Assembly (NCBI RefSeq): GCF_900109575.1
Contig: NZ_FOAF01000001.1
Location: 1,087,662 to 1,151,661 of the forward strand
Origin: Olivibacter domesticus
Lineage (GTDB): Bacteria; Bacteroidota; Bacteroidia; Sphingobacteriales; Sphingobacteriaceae
DNA length: 64,000 bases
Direction: 5' to 3'
The position numbers and the translations under genes were made by a program. Below are positions 51,446 through 60,340 of this stretch, piece after piece (the first letter of the stretch is position 1; every line of letters begins with the position of its first letter). A model generated the notes under the pieces. It made no database searches, had not been told where the DNA came from, and saw nothing but the letters and a program-made list of their open reading frames with translations.

Positions 51446-52714
51446 GTGGCAGCACATAGAGAAACTGAGCTTCAAAAATGCTTAAATAAAATAGAAGAAA
51501 AACTTGCTTGGGGAGATGGAAAAAAATGGTCGAGTGCAGACTTCCAGCAGCTAAGCGACCTGATCCATCAGCACACAAAAATTTTGCTAAGCGCAAGTAC
51601 TTTAAAGCGCATTTGGGGAAGGGTGAAGCATGACGGGAAACCTGCTACTTCCACCTTAGATGCACTCGCTAAGTTTATTGGCCATGAAAATTGGCGTGCC
51701 TTTGTAGTATATGAAAATAACCATTCCAAACAAGAAGAAGTTCCTCCAAAAAAAATCATATACAAAAAGAACTTTCTTATTTGGGGACTAGGAATAGTTG
51801 CACTCTCATTTTTAGTCTTTTCCTTCCTTTATAAAACCGACAAAAAAAACACCATAAAAACGGTACCATTAGCGGCGAAGGACTTTGCTTTTAGCAGTCA
51901 ACCCATCGTTAGAAATATACCGAATTCGGTTGTCTTTACTTACGATGCTTCTAAAGCACCAGATGATTCTATTTTTATTCAACAAAATTGGGATCCTCGA
52001 AGACGTGAGAAAGTATTAAAGGAGAATAAAAAACATACCTCTATCTATTACGAACCGGGATACTATACAGCCAAATTAGTAGTAAGTAATCAAGTTGTCA
52101 GTGAACACCCACTCCTTATTCCAACAGCCGGTTGGTTAGGAACGATTGATCACTCCCCTGTTCCTATTTACCTAAAACAGCATGAATTTATACAAAAGGA
52201 AGAACTTAATGCATCTATTTCGAGCATACTGTCTTATATTAACCCAAAGACGGAACAAAGCATCGTTAAATATTTCAACGTGGGGAACTTTGAACCCCTA
52301 ACAGTTGCCGATTTTTCCTTCACGACCGATATAAAAAACAATTACGCGGAAGGAAACAAAGCCTGCCAATTGTCGCAGATTATGTTAATAACGGATAACA
52401 TGCCTATTGTAATCCCCCTTTCCGTAAAAGGATGCGTCTCTGCATTAAATATTATGAGTGTCGATCAAGCTATTTCAGGCAAAAATGCTGATCTTTCTAA
52501 ATTTGGTGTCGATTTTTCTAATTGGGTGAATGTACGTTGCCAAAGTGATGGCAGAAAGATTCAATATTACGTAGATAATGATTTGGCCTATGAATTACCG
52601 CTTATTTCGAAGAACACAAAAATAGTAGGATTAGCTTTTATATTTAACGGAAGTGGCGCAGCAAAAAAAATAATGCTTCGAAATAAAAACAATATCGTAT
52701 TTCAGGATTTTTAA
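51446..52714 (+). CDS. Membrane-anchored protein with DNA-binding-like head, PKD-like and LamG-like periplasmic part
   Basis: A 422-residue protein starting with GTG at 51446; an in-frame stop directly upstream (51440-51442) and no in-frame ATG nearby make GTG the only sensible start. Residues 1-95 (ADFQQLSDLIHQHTKILLSA, then STLKRIWGRVKHDGKPATSTLDALAKFIGHENWRAFV) resemble a winged-helix/HTH head that I recall from similar Bacteroidota proteins. A single membrane segment follows at about 108-128 (LIWGLGIVALSFLVFSFLY). Outside, residues about 160-225 look PKD-like (VFTYDASKAPDDSIFIQQNWD, then YYEPGYYTAKLVVSNQ) and the C-terminus LamG-like (GVDFSNWVNVRCQSDGRKIQ). It could sense an outside signal and act on DNA; this is inference. 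Confidence 0.65.
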   Translation: MAAHRETELQKCLNKIEEKLAWGDGKKWSSADFQQLSDLIHQHTKILLSASTLKRIWGRVKHDGKPATSTLDALAKFIGHENWRAFVVYENNHSKQEEVPPKKIIYKKNFLIWGLGIVALSFLVFSFLYKTDKKNTIKTVPLAAKDFAFSSQPIVRNIPNSVVFTYDASKAPDDSIFIQQNWDPRRREKVLKENKKHTSIYYEPGYYTAKLVVSNQVVSEHPLLIPTAGWLGTIDHSPVPIYLKQHEFIQKEELNASISSILSYINPKTEQSIVKYFNVGNFEPLTVADFSFTTDIKNNYAEGNKACQLSQIMLITDNMPIVIPLSVKGCVSALNIMSVDQAISGKNADLSKFGVDFSNWVNVRCQSDGRKIQYYVDNDLAYELPLISKNTKIVGLAFIFNGSGAAKKIMLRNKNNIVFQDF

Positions 52715-52892
52715 TCCTATCACGCGCCCAACTAGCGCTAACAATATGTATATCCATTCGTGAGCCCCCTTCACCCACCTCAAGCTAGTACAAATAAACG
52801 CAACGATTAAGAGGCAACGAGTTGTTCTATATAATGACAATTTATACACAAAATTGCGTACAAATTGTGACTTTTTTCCGGTCTAATTCTAG

Positions 52893-52900
52893 TAAATTTG
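52893..52900 (+). promoter_or_regulatory. Candidate -7 element of the CsbD-like gene
   Basis: TAAATTTG fully matches TAnnTTTG. It would give a leader of about 100 nt before ATG 53008, containing two mini-ORFs: 52927-52956 (MITLNRING) and 52962-52994 (MNEVFLFIAH). Confidence 0.4.
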
Positions 52901-53007
52901 ACTATTACCTAATAAAAATCAAGAACATGATAACTTTAAATAGAATTAACGGGTAATTAAAATGAACGAAGTATTTTTATTTATTGCACATTAAAAAGAC
53001 AACATAT

Positions 53008-53223
53008 ATGGCCGAATGGAAATTAAAAAGTTCGTGGAGAAGTATCAAAAACGAAATAAAACATAAGTGGAGTGGATTAACAGATGAAGATCTATTTTAT
53101 GAAGAAGGTAAAGAGACAGAACTAGTACAAAGATTAGAAACTAAAACCGGTAAGAGCAGAGAATATATAGTAGATTACCTGAACCACTTATCTTTCCTAT
53201 CCGGATTAAAACTAAAGCCTTAA
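53008..53223 (+). CDS. CsbD-like small stress protein
   Basis: A 71-residue soluble protein with the CsbD-family shape in its Bacteroidota form: WKLKSSWRSIKNEIKHKWSGLTDEDLFYEEGKETELVQRLETKTGKSREYIVDYLNHL, i.e. the WxxxKxxxKxKWxxLTDxDL and GKxxELxxRLxxKTGKxxE pattern. CsbD proteins are abundant stress-induced proteins of unknown biochemical role. ATG 53008 is chosen over an in-frame TTG at 52984. It lies between unrelated genes. Confidence 0.85.
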   Translation: MAEWKLKSSWRSIKNEIKHKWSGLTDEDLFYEEGKETELVQRLETKTGKSREYIVDYLNHLSFLSGLKLKP

Positions 53224-53241
53224 GAAAAACCAGCTATAGTA

Positions 53242-53610
53242 TTATTCACTTTCTTGAAATAATAATTGATAATTATTATTTTCATATCTTCTTTTAACGC
53301 AAAGTCCTTTTGAGAAACGAGCGTCTCGAAGTGCATTTACAATACATCCCACATTTAATGTTGGAGGTGGAGCTATTAAACTCACGCGATAAACCAAAAC
53401 CTGCTGTAGTTGGCCTTTACCCCATAGAATTTCGAGCTCAGTATTCCTAATAATTATATTTTGTGTTAGTATAGCCTTATGAACAAGCGGTATTACGTCT
53501 TCATCGACAGTACTATCCAAGCCACGCTCCTCACTTAATTCTACCAGCACATCGAGTGGAAATTCCAACTGGATGTTTACTACTTGCGTATAAGGAATTT
53601 TGACTATCAT
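53242..53610 (-). CDS. Hypothetical protein
   Basis: A 122-residue soluble protein of unknown family (IVKIPYTQVVNIQLEFPLDVLVELSEERG, then LQQVLVYRVSLIAPPPTLNVG and RFSKGLCVKRRYENNNYQLLFQESE). The pattern suggests a mixed alpha/beta fold. No signal peptide. It is convergent with the CsbD-like gene (18 bp apart) and shares a strand with the small paralogue 211 bp upstream. Confidence 0.55.
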   Translation of the reverse strand: MIVKIPYTQVVNIQLEFPLDVLVELSEERGLDSTVDEDVIPLVHKAILTQNIIIRNTELEILWGKGQLQQVLVYRVSLIAPPPTLNVGCIVNALRDARFSKGLCVKRRYENNNYQLLFQESE

Positions 53611-53821
53611 AATTCATCAAAATATGTTTCAATATTAACCAAAACATACCGTACAAGACCATATTTAAAATTAAGGCAGAAAAAAGTATCTACAGCGATT
53701 GGTTAGCGCTAATTTGCATTAGACATTTAATGGTCTTACTGGTTATATAACATAATAGAAAGAAAAAAGTTTCTTATAAACCACCTTATAGCGAATTCCT
53801 TAGGTGCCTCACAAGCGATCC

Positions 53822-54049
53822 TTATTTAATTTTATCGGTTACATGAAAAATCAGGTAATCTGTTATATTTTCATTCGATAAAAGTTGCCACTCATACGTT
53901 TCCAGATTGTTTATTTCCAACTCCCTGGTTAGATACTGCTCTGTAATGATATATTTATCATTGAGCTTCAAGTAAGGTACTTCGCCAATATTGTCACACC
54001 GGACATCTATTTTAAGCATTTTACTCAATGTTAGTAAAGTTAATTCCAT
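53822..54049 (-). CDS. Small orphan protein, paralogue of the gene at 25046-25300
   Basis: A 75-residue soluble protein matching the product of 25046-25300 over most of its length, with shared PYL-LN-KYIITE, LTRELEINNLETYEW and LS-ENITDYL-F. Function and family are unknown; the conserved pattern and equal length show a genuine gene family. Start ATG 54049. Confidence 0.72.
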   Translation of the reverse strand: MELTLLTLSKMLKIDVRCDNIGEVPYLKLNDKYIITEQYLTRELEINNLETYEWQLLSNENITDYLIFHVTDKIK

Positions 54050-54408
54050 ATTTTCTTAGTATTTAGGTATCTTAAAAATGAAAACAACCTCCTTCACGCA
54101 ACCCTTAACCACATTGCTCCATATGAAGAACATCTTGTGTCTCATTTTTTGTCGTTTAAACAAATTATCCAATTTTATTAATTATAGTACACGGTTTAGA
54201 AAAAATTCAGAACAATATTCTTAGATTGAGTTGTAAATTTAAAGAACACCCTTTAGATTAAGTTACACAATTTCTTTATAATTCTTTGAGAAAATATGTA
54301 TAACACGCTATAATATTCTTCATTAAGAGCGCTATTAACTTATTTTCTTATCCTCAGCCAAACAATTCGAATACAGCCTACGTTACCATCATATAGCCTG
54401 CGAGGATC
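54050..54408. other. Gene-free divergent region
   Basis: About 360 bp between the small paralogue (minus) and the wHTH gene (plus). A plus-strand 48-codon ATG frame starts near 54079 (MKTTSFTQPL) but is rich in odd residues and is probably chance. No perfect promoter motif was found. AT-rich, nothing else seen. Confidence 0.4.
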
Positions 54409-54678
54409 ATGCTAAGTCAAAATGCCATAAGTCTGTTACGTGTATTACGTAGATGGTCGGTCGGATCGATCGATAAATTTTCGCAAGAAATGAGTCTACC
54501 TGTTGAGTCTATTGAACGTGGAGTAGCCGAACTTTTGACCAATCAATACATCTTGGCAGAAGACATAAACGAGCATTGCAACTACCAGAACCGCATGCTA
54601 GAAATTAGTGAAAACGGAATAGCCTATTTGGAAAGTGTAGATGGTCCGATAGAGACTTTTCCTAAAAAAAATGAATAA
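54409..54678 (+). CDS. Small winged-helix-like protein
   Basis: An 89-residue protein that reads as a winged-helix DNA-binding domain: helices SQNAISLLRVLRRWSV and SIDKFSQEMSLPVESIERGVAELLTNQYI, then a beta hairpin with NRMLEISENGIAYLESV. It may regulate the adjacent ankyrin gene 50 bp downstream, with which it probably shares a transcript. GAGG lies 5 bp before ATG 54409. DNA binding is inferred from the pattern only. Confidence 0.6.
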   Translation: MLSQNAISLLRVLRRWSVGSIDKFSQEMSLPVESIERGVAELLTNQYILAEDINEHCNYQNRMLEISENGIAYLESVDGPIETFPKKNE

Positions 54679-54728
54679 TCTAAGTAAGCTTTCCATCCAT
54701 TATATTTTATAAATTAAGCATATAACAT

Positions 54729-55205
54729 ATGAACAATAACCTAATTAGTGCTGCAAGAGCAGGGAATCTTCAAGAGTTGCAAGCATTCATCAGTGATCAT
54801 ATTAACTTAGATGAACAAGACGAAAAAGGCTATACACCACTTATCATCGCTTGCTACAACAATCGATACGACGCCGCAAAATTATTACTAGAAGCAGGTG
54901 CAGACGTAAATGCGCAAGATTTCGGAGGGAATACAGCGTTAATGGGAGTCGCTTTTAAAGGCTATGCAGACATCGCCGAATTACTGATCAATCATGGCGC
55001 AGACACAGATCTACAACATGGCAACGGTGGTACAGCAATTATGTTTGCAGCGATGTTTGGTAGAAACGAGTTAGTAGAAGTATTACTCAATCATGGTGCA
55101 GACACTACACTTCTAGATGCACGTGGACTCACAGTGCTTGATTTAGCCGCTCAGCAAGGCAATGAAGAAGCGATCACACTGATCGAAAAAAGCATGGCTG
55201 ATTAA
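54729..55205 (+). CDS. Ankyrin-repeat protein
   Basis: A 158-residue soluble protein made of about five ankyrin repeats with the typical GxTALxxA/AxxGxxxxxxLLxxGADxN text (GYTPLIIACYNNRYDAAKLLLEAGADVNAQD, NTALMGVAFKGYADIAELLINHGADTDLQ, GGTAIMFAAMFGRNELVEVLLNHGADTTL). It serves in protein-protein binding; partner unknown. In some bacteria a small ankyrin protein supports catalase activity, and a large catalase gene lies about 5 kb further on here, but the link is only suggestive. Confidence 0.92.
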   Translation: MNNNLISAARAGNLQELQAFISDHINLDEQDEKGYTPLIIACYNNRYDAAKLLLEAGADVNAQDFGGNTALMGVAFKGYADIAELLINHGADTDLQHGNGGTAIMFAAMFGRNELVEVLLNHGADTTLLDARGLTVLDLAAQQGNEEAITLIEKSMAD

Positions 55206-55233
55206 ATTGGTTCAACTTGCTTTTTCTAGGTAC

Positions 55234-56361
55234 TTAAGGTGTTGAATTGTTAGTTTTCTGCTGCAAAGTAAGGCCATTAAGGAAAACATGATCCATATTT
55301 TTTGACTGAATAAGTACTTTATACTTTTCGCCCATTTCCATGAGCAGCGACCGACAGATATATGCTTCTTCTCTTGCCATTTGAATCACATCTCGTGTTT
55401 GGTTTTCATAAAGTCGTCGTAAATGTTCTTTAAAGCCAAGTGCCAATAAGAACTTCGCCTGCGTGGTTATTCCACAAGTATCTAAACCCCTCTTCTTTCC
55501 CCAATGGATAAGTGCACTGAAATTCACATGCGCCGTTATATCTTGCTCCCCAATATTAGCAAACACATCGTCATTTACACGATGCTTATTGTAACACCTA
55601 ACACTTCCGCTTCGCCGGTAGTTACTATATAATTCCCTTGACTGCTCACCGTAATCAATCGTCAATAAAAATCCTTTCTTAAGCTTTAAACTAATTTCAT
55701 TAATCCACTGCAATGCCACCAAATTGACCTCCGTTTGGTAGCCTTTGGGTAAGTCTATAAGCAGTTCTTTAAAATAATTTTTCAACTTCGGAGGTGCCGG
55801 TCGCAAAACTTTTGTGAACGCCCCTTGATAATCAACATACACCTCCAATAGTTCGTGCTCCTTTACCACCGAGTGCACCGGAAAGTTATCAAGCAGCTCA
55901 TTCGAGATCACGCAGTCTATCTCTCCCTTTATAGCATCTATAGCATTATACCATGCAACCTTATCATTTAGCTGTCCTTGCGCAATAGTACGCATAGTGG
56001 GACTGATTTCAACAATACAATACCTCAAGTGCTTATATAATAGTGGAATGTTCTTCAAATAAGCTAAAATATCCTTACACAACATCCCTGTGCCTGCTCC
56101 GTATTCCACAACAGTCAACTCCTTACAACCTAAGAGGCGCCACATTTCTTCTAACTGTTTCCCCACCATTGCACCAAAAGAGGGTGTTAAGTAACAGCTC
56201 GTATAAAAATCTCCATTCACACCGATTTTGTTACCCGCGGTGAAATAGTAGCCAAATTGATGATCATATAAACAGCTGTCCATATAGTCACGAAAGCTAA
56301 TGGGCCCATCCTGCTCAATTTTAGTGATGATACTTTCGGCTAATTGGTTATTTGTTTCCAT
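55234..56361 (-). CDS. SAM-dependent methyltransferase, MidA/NDUFAF7 family
   Basis: A 375-residue class-I methyltransferase of the MidA family, whose eukaryotic members methylate a complex-I subunit. It begins ITKIEQDGPISFRDYMDSCLYDHQFGYYF, with motif I VVEYGAGTGMLCKDILAYL, then VISNELLDNFPVH and LTIDYGEQSRELYSNYRRSGSVRCYNKHRVNDD, all family hallmarks. It stands alone, convergent with the ankyrin gene. In a bacterium the target may be NADH dehydrogenase or another protein. Confidence 0.9.
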   Translation of the reverse strand: METNNQLAESIITKIEQDGPISFRDYMDSCLYDHQFGYYFTAGNKIGVNGDFYTSCYLTPSFGAMVGKQLEEMWRLLGCKELTVVEYGAGTGMLCKDILAYLKNIPLLYKHLRYCIVEISPTMRTIAQGQLNDKVAWYNAIDAIKGEIDCVISNELLDNFPVHSVVKEHELLEVYVDYQGAFTKVLRPAPPKLKNYFKELLIDLPKGYQTEVNLVALQWINEISLKLKKGFLLTIDYGEQSRELYSNYRRSGSVRCYNKHRVNDDVFANIGEQDITAHVNFSALIHWGKKRGLDTCGITTQAKFLLALGFKEHLRRLYENQTRDVIQMAREEAYICRSLLMEMGEKYKVLIQSKNMDHVFLNGLTLQQKTNNSTP

Positions 56362-56477
56362 TGTATAACAACAAAATTTTCCCTTCGTAGTTCAGAAAAA
56401 TAAAAACTTTACCAGAAGAACATGCACGTTACAAAACAATTAAGGCACCTATTCCTTTATTATCATAAAGAGATTAT

Positions 56478-57515
56478 ATGGCAGCGGAAAAACCTGATTC
56501 AGCACAAGGTGATCTAAATTTATTCACGCGGAAAGTATGGATTACGATGGGTATCATTACCCTCATTGTATTGCTTACCTTTATATTGAAAGCTGCCTTT
56601 AATGTTTTATTAATGGTATTTGCAGGCGCGTTGATAGCCGTTTATTTTCATGGTTTAGGTAATTTACTTCAAAGAAAAATTAAATTATCTCATCGATGGT
56701 GTGTATTGATAGGTGTCCTGATCACATTACTATTGGTAGGATTTTTATTTTCGTTTCTAGGTGCTAAAATATCAACGCAAGTAAGTGAGCTTTCGAAAGA
56801 TATACCTGCCATATTGGAGGATGTAAAAGGCCGTTTAAACGGTTCAGAAGTAGGTCGCAAAATTTTGTATTATTTTTCTGATGGAAATAGCTCAAAAATG
56901 ATGAATTCTTTTCAAGATGTATTCAGAACAAGTTTTGGCGTGGTGGGCGACGTTTACATCATCCTTCTTATTGGTATCTTTTTTACCGTGAACCCTGGCT
57001 TATATAGAGAAGGCATTATCAAGTTAATTCCAACGGCAGGAAAAAACAGGGCTCGTGCCGTAATAAAAAGACTAGATTTTACGCTTAAGGGCTGGCTAAA
57101 AGGCATGCTGATAGCCATGTTGTTTATTTCGATTCTGAGCTTCATTGGTTTATCCATTATTAATGTACCGATGGCACTGGCACTGGCTTTTTTTGCTGGC
57201 CTGCTCAATTTTATACCAAATTTTGGCCCACTCATCGCCATGATACCGGCCGTGTTGATCGGATTCACCGAGAGTGCCAATACAGCCTTGGTAATAGCCT
57301 TATTGTATATTTTAATCCAAACGATTGAAAGTAACATCATCACACCAACGATTCAGAATGTCATGATTAAAATTCCGCCTGCTCTTATCATCATAAGTCA
57401 AGTGTTATTTGGAACGTTAACCGGCGGACTTGGAATTATCCTTGCTACCCCACTTCTGGTGGTTGTCATTGTGATCGTCGATGAGCTATATGTGAAGCGG
57501 CAATTGGACACATAA
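56478..57515 (+). CDS. AI-2E/PerM-family membrane transporter
   Basis: A 345-residue membrane protein of the AI-2E exporter/PerM superfamily, with about seven to eight hydrophobic segments. Diagnostic text: a first pair of helices (LIVLLTFILKAAFNVLLMVFAGALIAVYFHG), FTVNPGLYREGIIKLIP, FAGLLNFIPNFGPLIAMIPAVLIGF and LIQTIESNIITPTIQNVMIKIPPALIIIS. Substrates in this family vary (AI-2, Na+/H+ exchange, others) and are not resolved. It precedes ligD by 93 bp on the same strand. Confidence 0.9.
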   Translation: MAAEKPDSAQGDLNLFTRKVWITMGIITLIVLLTFILKAAFNVLLMVFAGALIAVYFHGLGNLLQRKIKLSHRWCVLIGVLITLLLVGFLFSFLGAKISTQVSELSKDIPAILEDVKGRLNGSEVGRKILYYFSDGNSSKMMNSFQDVFRTSFGVVGDVYIILLIGIFFTVNPGLYREGIIKLIPTAGKNRARAVIKRLDFTLKGWLKGMLIAMLFISILSFIGLSIINVPMALALAFFAGLLNFIPNFGPLIAMIPAVLIGFTESANTALVIALLYILIQTIESNIITPTIQNVMIKIPPALIIISQVLFGTLTGGLGIILATPLLVVVIVIVDELYVKRQLDT

Positions 57516-57608
57516 TACCAAACCCTTGTTCAACAATCTTGTTATAACAGTACCATTCAATGTAATAACATTTAGTAATTACGAAAGGTCCACTCAAACG
57601 TTCAGTCT

Positions 57609-60338
57609 ATGGCACTTGATCAATATCGTAAAAAACGAGACTTCAAAAAAACCAGCGAACCAAGGTCCGGTAAAAGCATCAGTAAAACACAGTTAACGTT
57701 TGTCGTACAAAAACATGATGCCTCCCGTCTGCACTATGATTTCCGCTTGGAAATGAGAGGCGTGCTAAAGAGTTGGGCAGTTCCAAAAGGGCCATCATTA
57801 GATCCGCAAACAAAGCGGCTTGCCATGATGGTGGAAGACCATCCGATGGATTACAGGTTGTTTGAAGGTGTGATTCCGAAAGGTGAATACGGCGGCGGAA
57901 CCGTCATTGTCTGGGATGAAGGTTATTATGAGCCCATAGAACCAATTAAAGGCAAAAAAGCGCAGGAAAAGCATTTATTGGATCAGTTAGGTAAAGGGTC
58001 CCTGAAGATCAAATTACATGGCCAAAAACTTGAAGGGGAATTCGCTTTAGTGAAAACCCATGGCATGGGCGAAAATGCCTGGTTGCTTATTAAGCATAAG
58101 GATACCTTTGCAAAGACAGCAGATGTGACCAAAAAAGACAAATCTGTGCTCTCCGGCAAGACGATAAAAGCTGTGGAGACCGATAGTACTCATGTTTGGA
58201 GAAATGGCCATGCAGAAAAAAAACAAGCAAACAAAAAAGCAACAAAACGAAAAAAAAACACGAAAGCTGCGGATGAGCACCTCGCTGAAGATGTGGATGA
58301 AAAGGTCAAACCAAAAAAGCTAAATGTAGCTACACTGCTTAAAAAGGCACCAAAATCGGCTGTCCCCACTAAGGTCAAGCCCATGAAAGCTACATTAATC
58401 GACGAACCCTTTGATGATCCTGATTGGCTGTATGAAGTAAAATGGGATGGCTATAGGGCTATCGCCAACGTCAGTAAAACAGCGGTCAAGCTCATCTCGC
58501 GAAACAACATACCCTTTGATAAATATTACCCGCTGGTTGATCTTTTGACGGGATGGCGTATTAATGCCGTGATTGACGGAGAAATTGTTGTATTGAATGA
58601 CAAGGGATTATCAGATTTCGGAGCTTTACAGAACTGGAGAAGCGAGGCAGATGGCAACCTGGTTTATTACGTTTTTGACATTCTTTGGTATGAGGGCAAA
58701 AACCTGATGCAACTGCCTCTGCTGGAACGGCAGGCAATCCTTCAGGATATGCTGCCTACCGATGACGACCGTATTCGCCAAAGTAAGGTTTTCGCTGCTA
58801 GAGGCATTGATTTCTTTGATGCGGCCGAACAGGTAGGTTTAGAAGGTATCATTGCAAAAAAAGCTGATAGCAGCTACGCCCCTAATATTCGATCAAAACA
58901 ATGGTTAAAAATCAAGGTGCAACGTCGTCAGGAAGTAATCATAGCGGGCTTCACAAAAAATGCGGGCACCTCTAAGGTTTTTAGTGCGCTTATTTTAGGC
59001 GTGTATGAAGGGAAAGAACTGCGCTACGCTGGAAAAGTAGGAACGGGATTTTCCGACAAGCTACAAAAAGAAATGATGAAACGGTTTAAACCGCTGATTA
59101 CCAGTAAGAGTCCATTTGAAAAAGCACCAGATGTTGATAAACCTTCCCGATTTCGGCCACAGCGAGTGGGCGCCAAGCCTACATGGCTAAAGCCCACATT
59201 GGTATGCGAAGTTAATTATGCGGAAGTAACAAGCGAAGGTTTGTTTAGGCAAGCATCTTTTAAAGGTATGCGAGAGGATAAGGATGCCGATGAAGTGGTG
59301 ATGGAAGAAACTACAGATACTGAAGCACTTGTGACCGATGTAAAAAACAAAACAGCAAAAAGGGTAACGAAACCTGCTAAAAATGAGCGACGCACGCTCC
59401 TGAATCCACAAGAAGAAACCCAAACGCGTAAAGTACAAGGGAAAGATCTCAAATTCACCCACCTCAGTAAAGTTTACTGGCCAGATGATGGTATTACCAA
59501 AAGGGATATGTTCAATTATTACTATAGAATTGCCGAGTATATCCTCCCCTATCTGAAAGACCGTCCCATGTCATTGAACCGTTTTCCAAACGGAATCAAA
59601 GGGCCTAGCTTCTATCAGAAAGACATCAAGGGTAAGGCGCCCGACTGGGTCAATAAAACCTATCCATATGTAACCAGCGAAGGAGAGCACAAAGAATACC
59701 TGGTGGGTGACGATGAAGCGACACTTCTGTGGATGGCCTCTTTAGGCTGCATCGAAATGAACCCTTGGTTTAGCAGGGTGCAATCTCCAGACTATCCAGA
59801 CTATTGCGTGATAGATCTCGATCCAGATAAAAACACCTTTGATCAGGTTGTCGAAGCGGCACAGGCAGTACGGAAGGTGCTCGACGATATTGATGTGCCG
59901 AGCTATCCCAAAACTTCCGGTTCTACAGGCATACATATTTACATACCGCTCGGTGCAAAATATACCTATGATCAGTCGCAGCTTTTTGCAAAAGTTATTG
60001 TCAGTCTTGTGCACGAAGAATTGCCAAATTTTACGAGTCTCGAACGTAAAGTAAACAGCCGGAAAGGAAAGATGTATCTTGATTTCTTACAGAACAGGCC
60101 TGGAGCCACTATAGCATGTCCTTATTCGCTACGGCCAAAGCCCGGCGCAACAGTCTCCATGCCACTCGCATGGGACGAGGTAAAACCAGGTCTCAAGATG
60201 AGCGACTTCACCATTCACAACGCATACGATCGATTAAAAGAAACTGGTGATCTTTTCAAAGGTGTGTTGGGAAAAGGGATAGAACTTGTTAAAACTATCA
60301 AAATCCTGCAACAAAACCAAATAGACCACCAGTATTAA
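57609..60338 (+). CDS. ligD: Multi-domain ATP-dependent DNA ligase D
   Basis: A 909-residue non-homologous end-joining ligase with three domains in order: an N-terminal 3'-phosphoesterase (about 25-190; VVQKHDASRLHYDFRLEMRGVLKSWAVPKG, HPMDYRLFEGVIPKGEYGGGTV), the ATP-dependent ligase (from about 260; active-site Lys278 in YEVKWDGYRA; EGIIAKKADSSY) and a C-terminal primase-polymerase (from about 620; DWVNKTYPYV, VIDLDPDKNTF, KTSGSTGIHIYIPLG). Lys-rich linkers join the domains (residues about 200-245). It would repair double-strand breaks with Ku; no Ku gene is in this window. Confidence 0.95.
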   Translation: MALDQYRKKRDFKKTSEPRSGKSISKTQLTFVVQKHDASRLHYDFRLEMRGVLKSWAVPKGPSLDPQTKRLAMMVEDHPMDYRLFEGVIPKGEYGGGTVIVWDEGYYEPIEPIKGKKAQEKHLLDQLGKGSLKIKLHGQKLEGEFALVKTHGMGENAWLLIKHKDTFAKTADVTKKDKSVLSGKTIKAVETDSTHVWRNGHAEKKQANKKATKRKKNTKAADEHLAEDVDEKVKPKKLNVATLLKKAPKSAVPTKVKPMKATLIDEPFDDPDWLYEVKWDGYRAIANVSKTAVKLISRNNIPFDKYYPLVDLLTGWRINAVIDGEIVVLNDKGLSDFGALQNWRSEADGNLVYYVFDILWYEGKNLMQLPLLERQAILQDMLPTDDDRIRQSKVFAARGIDFFDAAEQVGLEGIIAKKADSSYAPNIRSKQWLKIKVQRRQEVIIAGFTKNAGTSKVFSALILGVYEGKELRYAGKVGTGFSDKLQKEMMKRFKPLITSKSPFEKAPDVDKPSRFRPQRVGAKPTWLKPTLVCEVNYAEVTSEGLFRQASFKGMREDKDADEVVMEETTDTEALVTDVKNKTAKRVTKPAKNERRTLLNPQEETQTRKVQGKDLKFTHLSKVYWPDDGITKRDMFNYYYRIAEYILPYLKDRPMSLNRFPNGIKGPSFYQKDIKGKAPDWVNKTYPYVTSEGEHKEYLVGDDEATLLWMASLGCIEMNPWFSRVQSPDYPDYCVIDLDPDKNTFDQVVEAAQAVRKVLDDIDVPSYPKTSGSTGIHIYIPLGAKYTYDQSQLFAKVIVSLVHEELPNFTSLERKVNSRKGKMYLDFLQNRPGATIACPYSLRPKPGATVSMPLAWDEVKPGLKMSDFTIHNAYDRLKETGDLFKGVLGKGIELVKTIKILQQNQIDHQY

Positions 60339-60340
60339 CG

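Noticed and set aside
54079-54225. 48-codon plus-strand frame in the divergent region
   Set aside because: Composition looks random, no start-region signals, no homology recognised.
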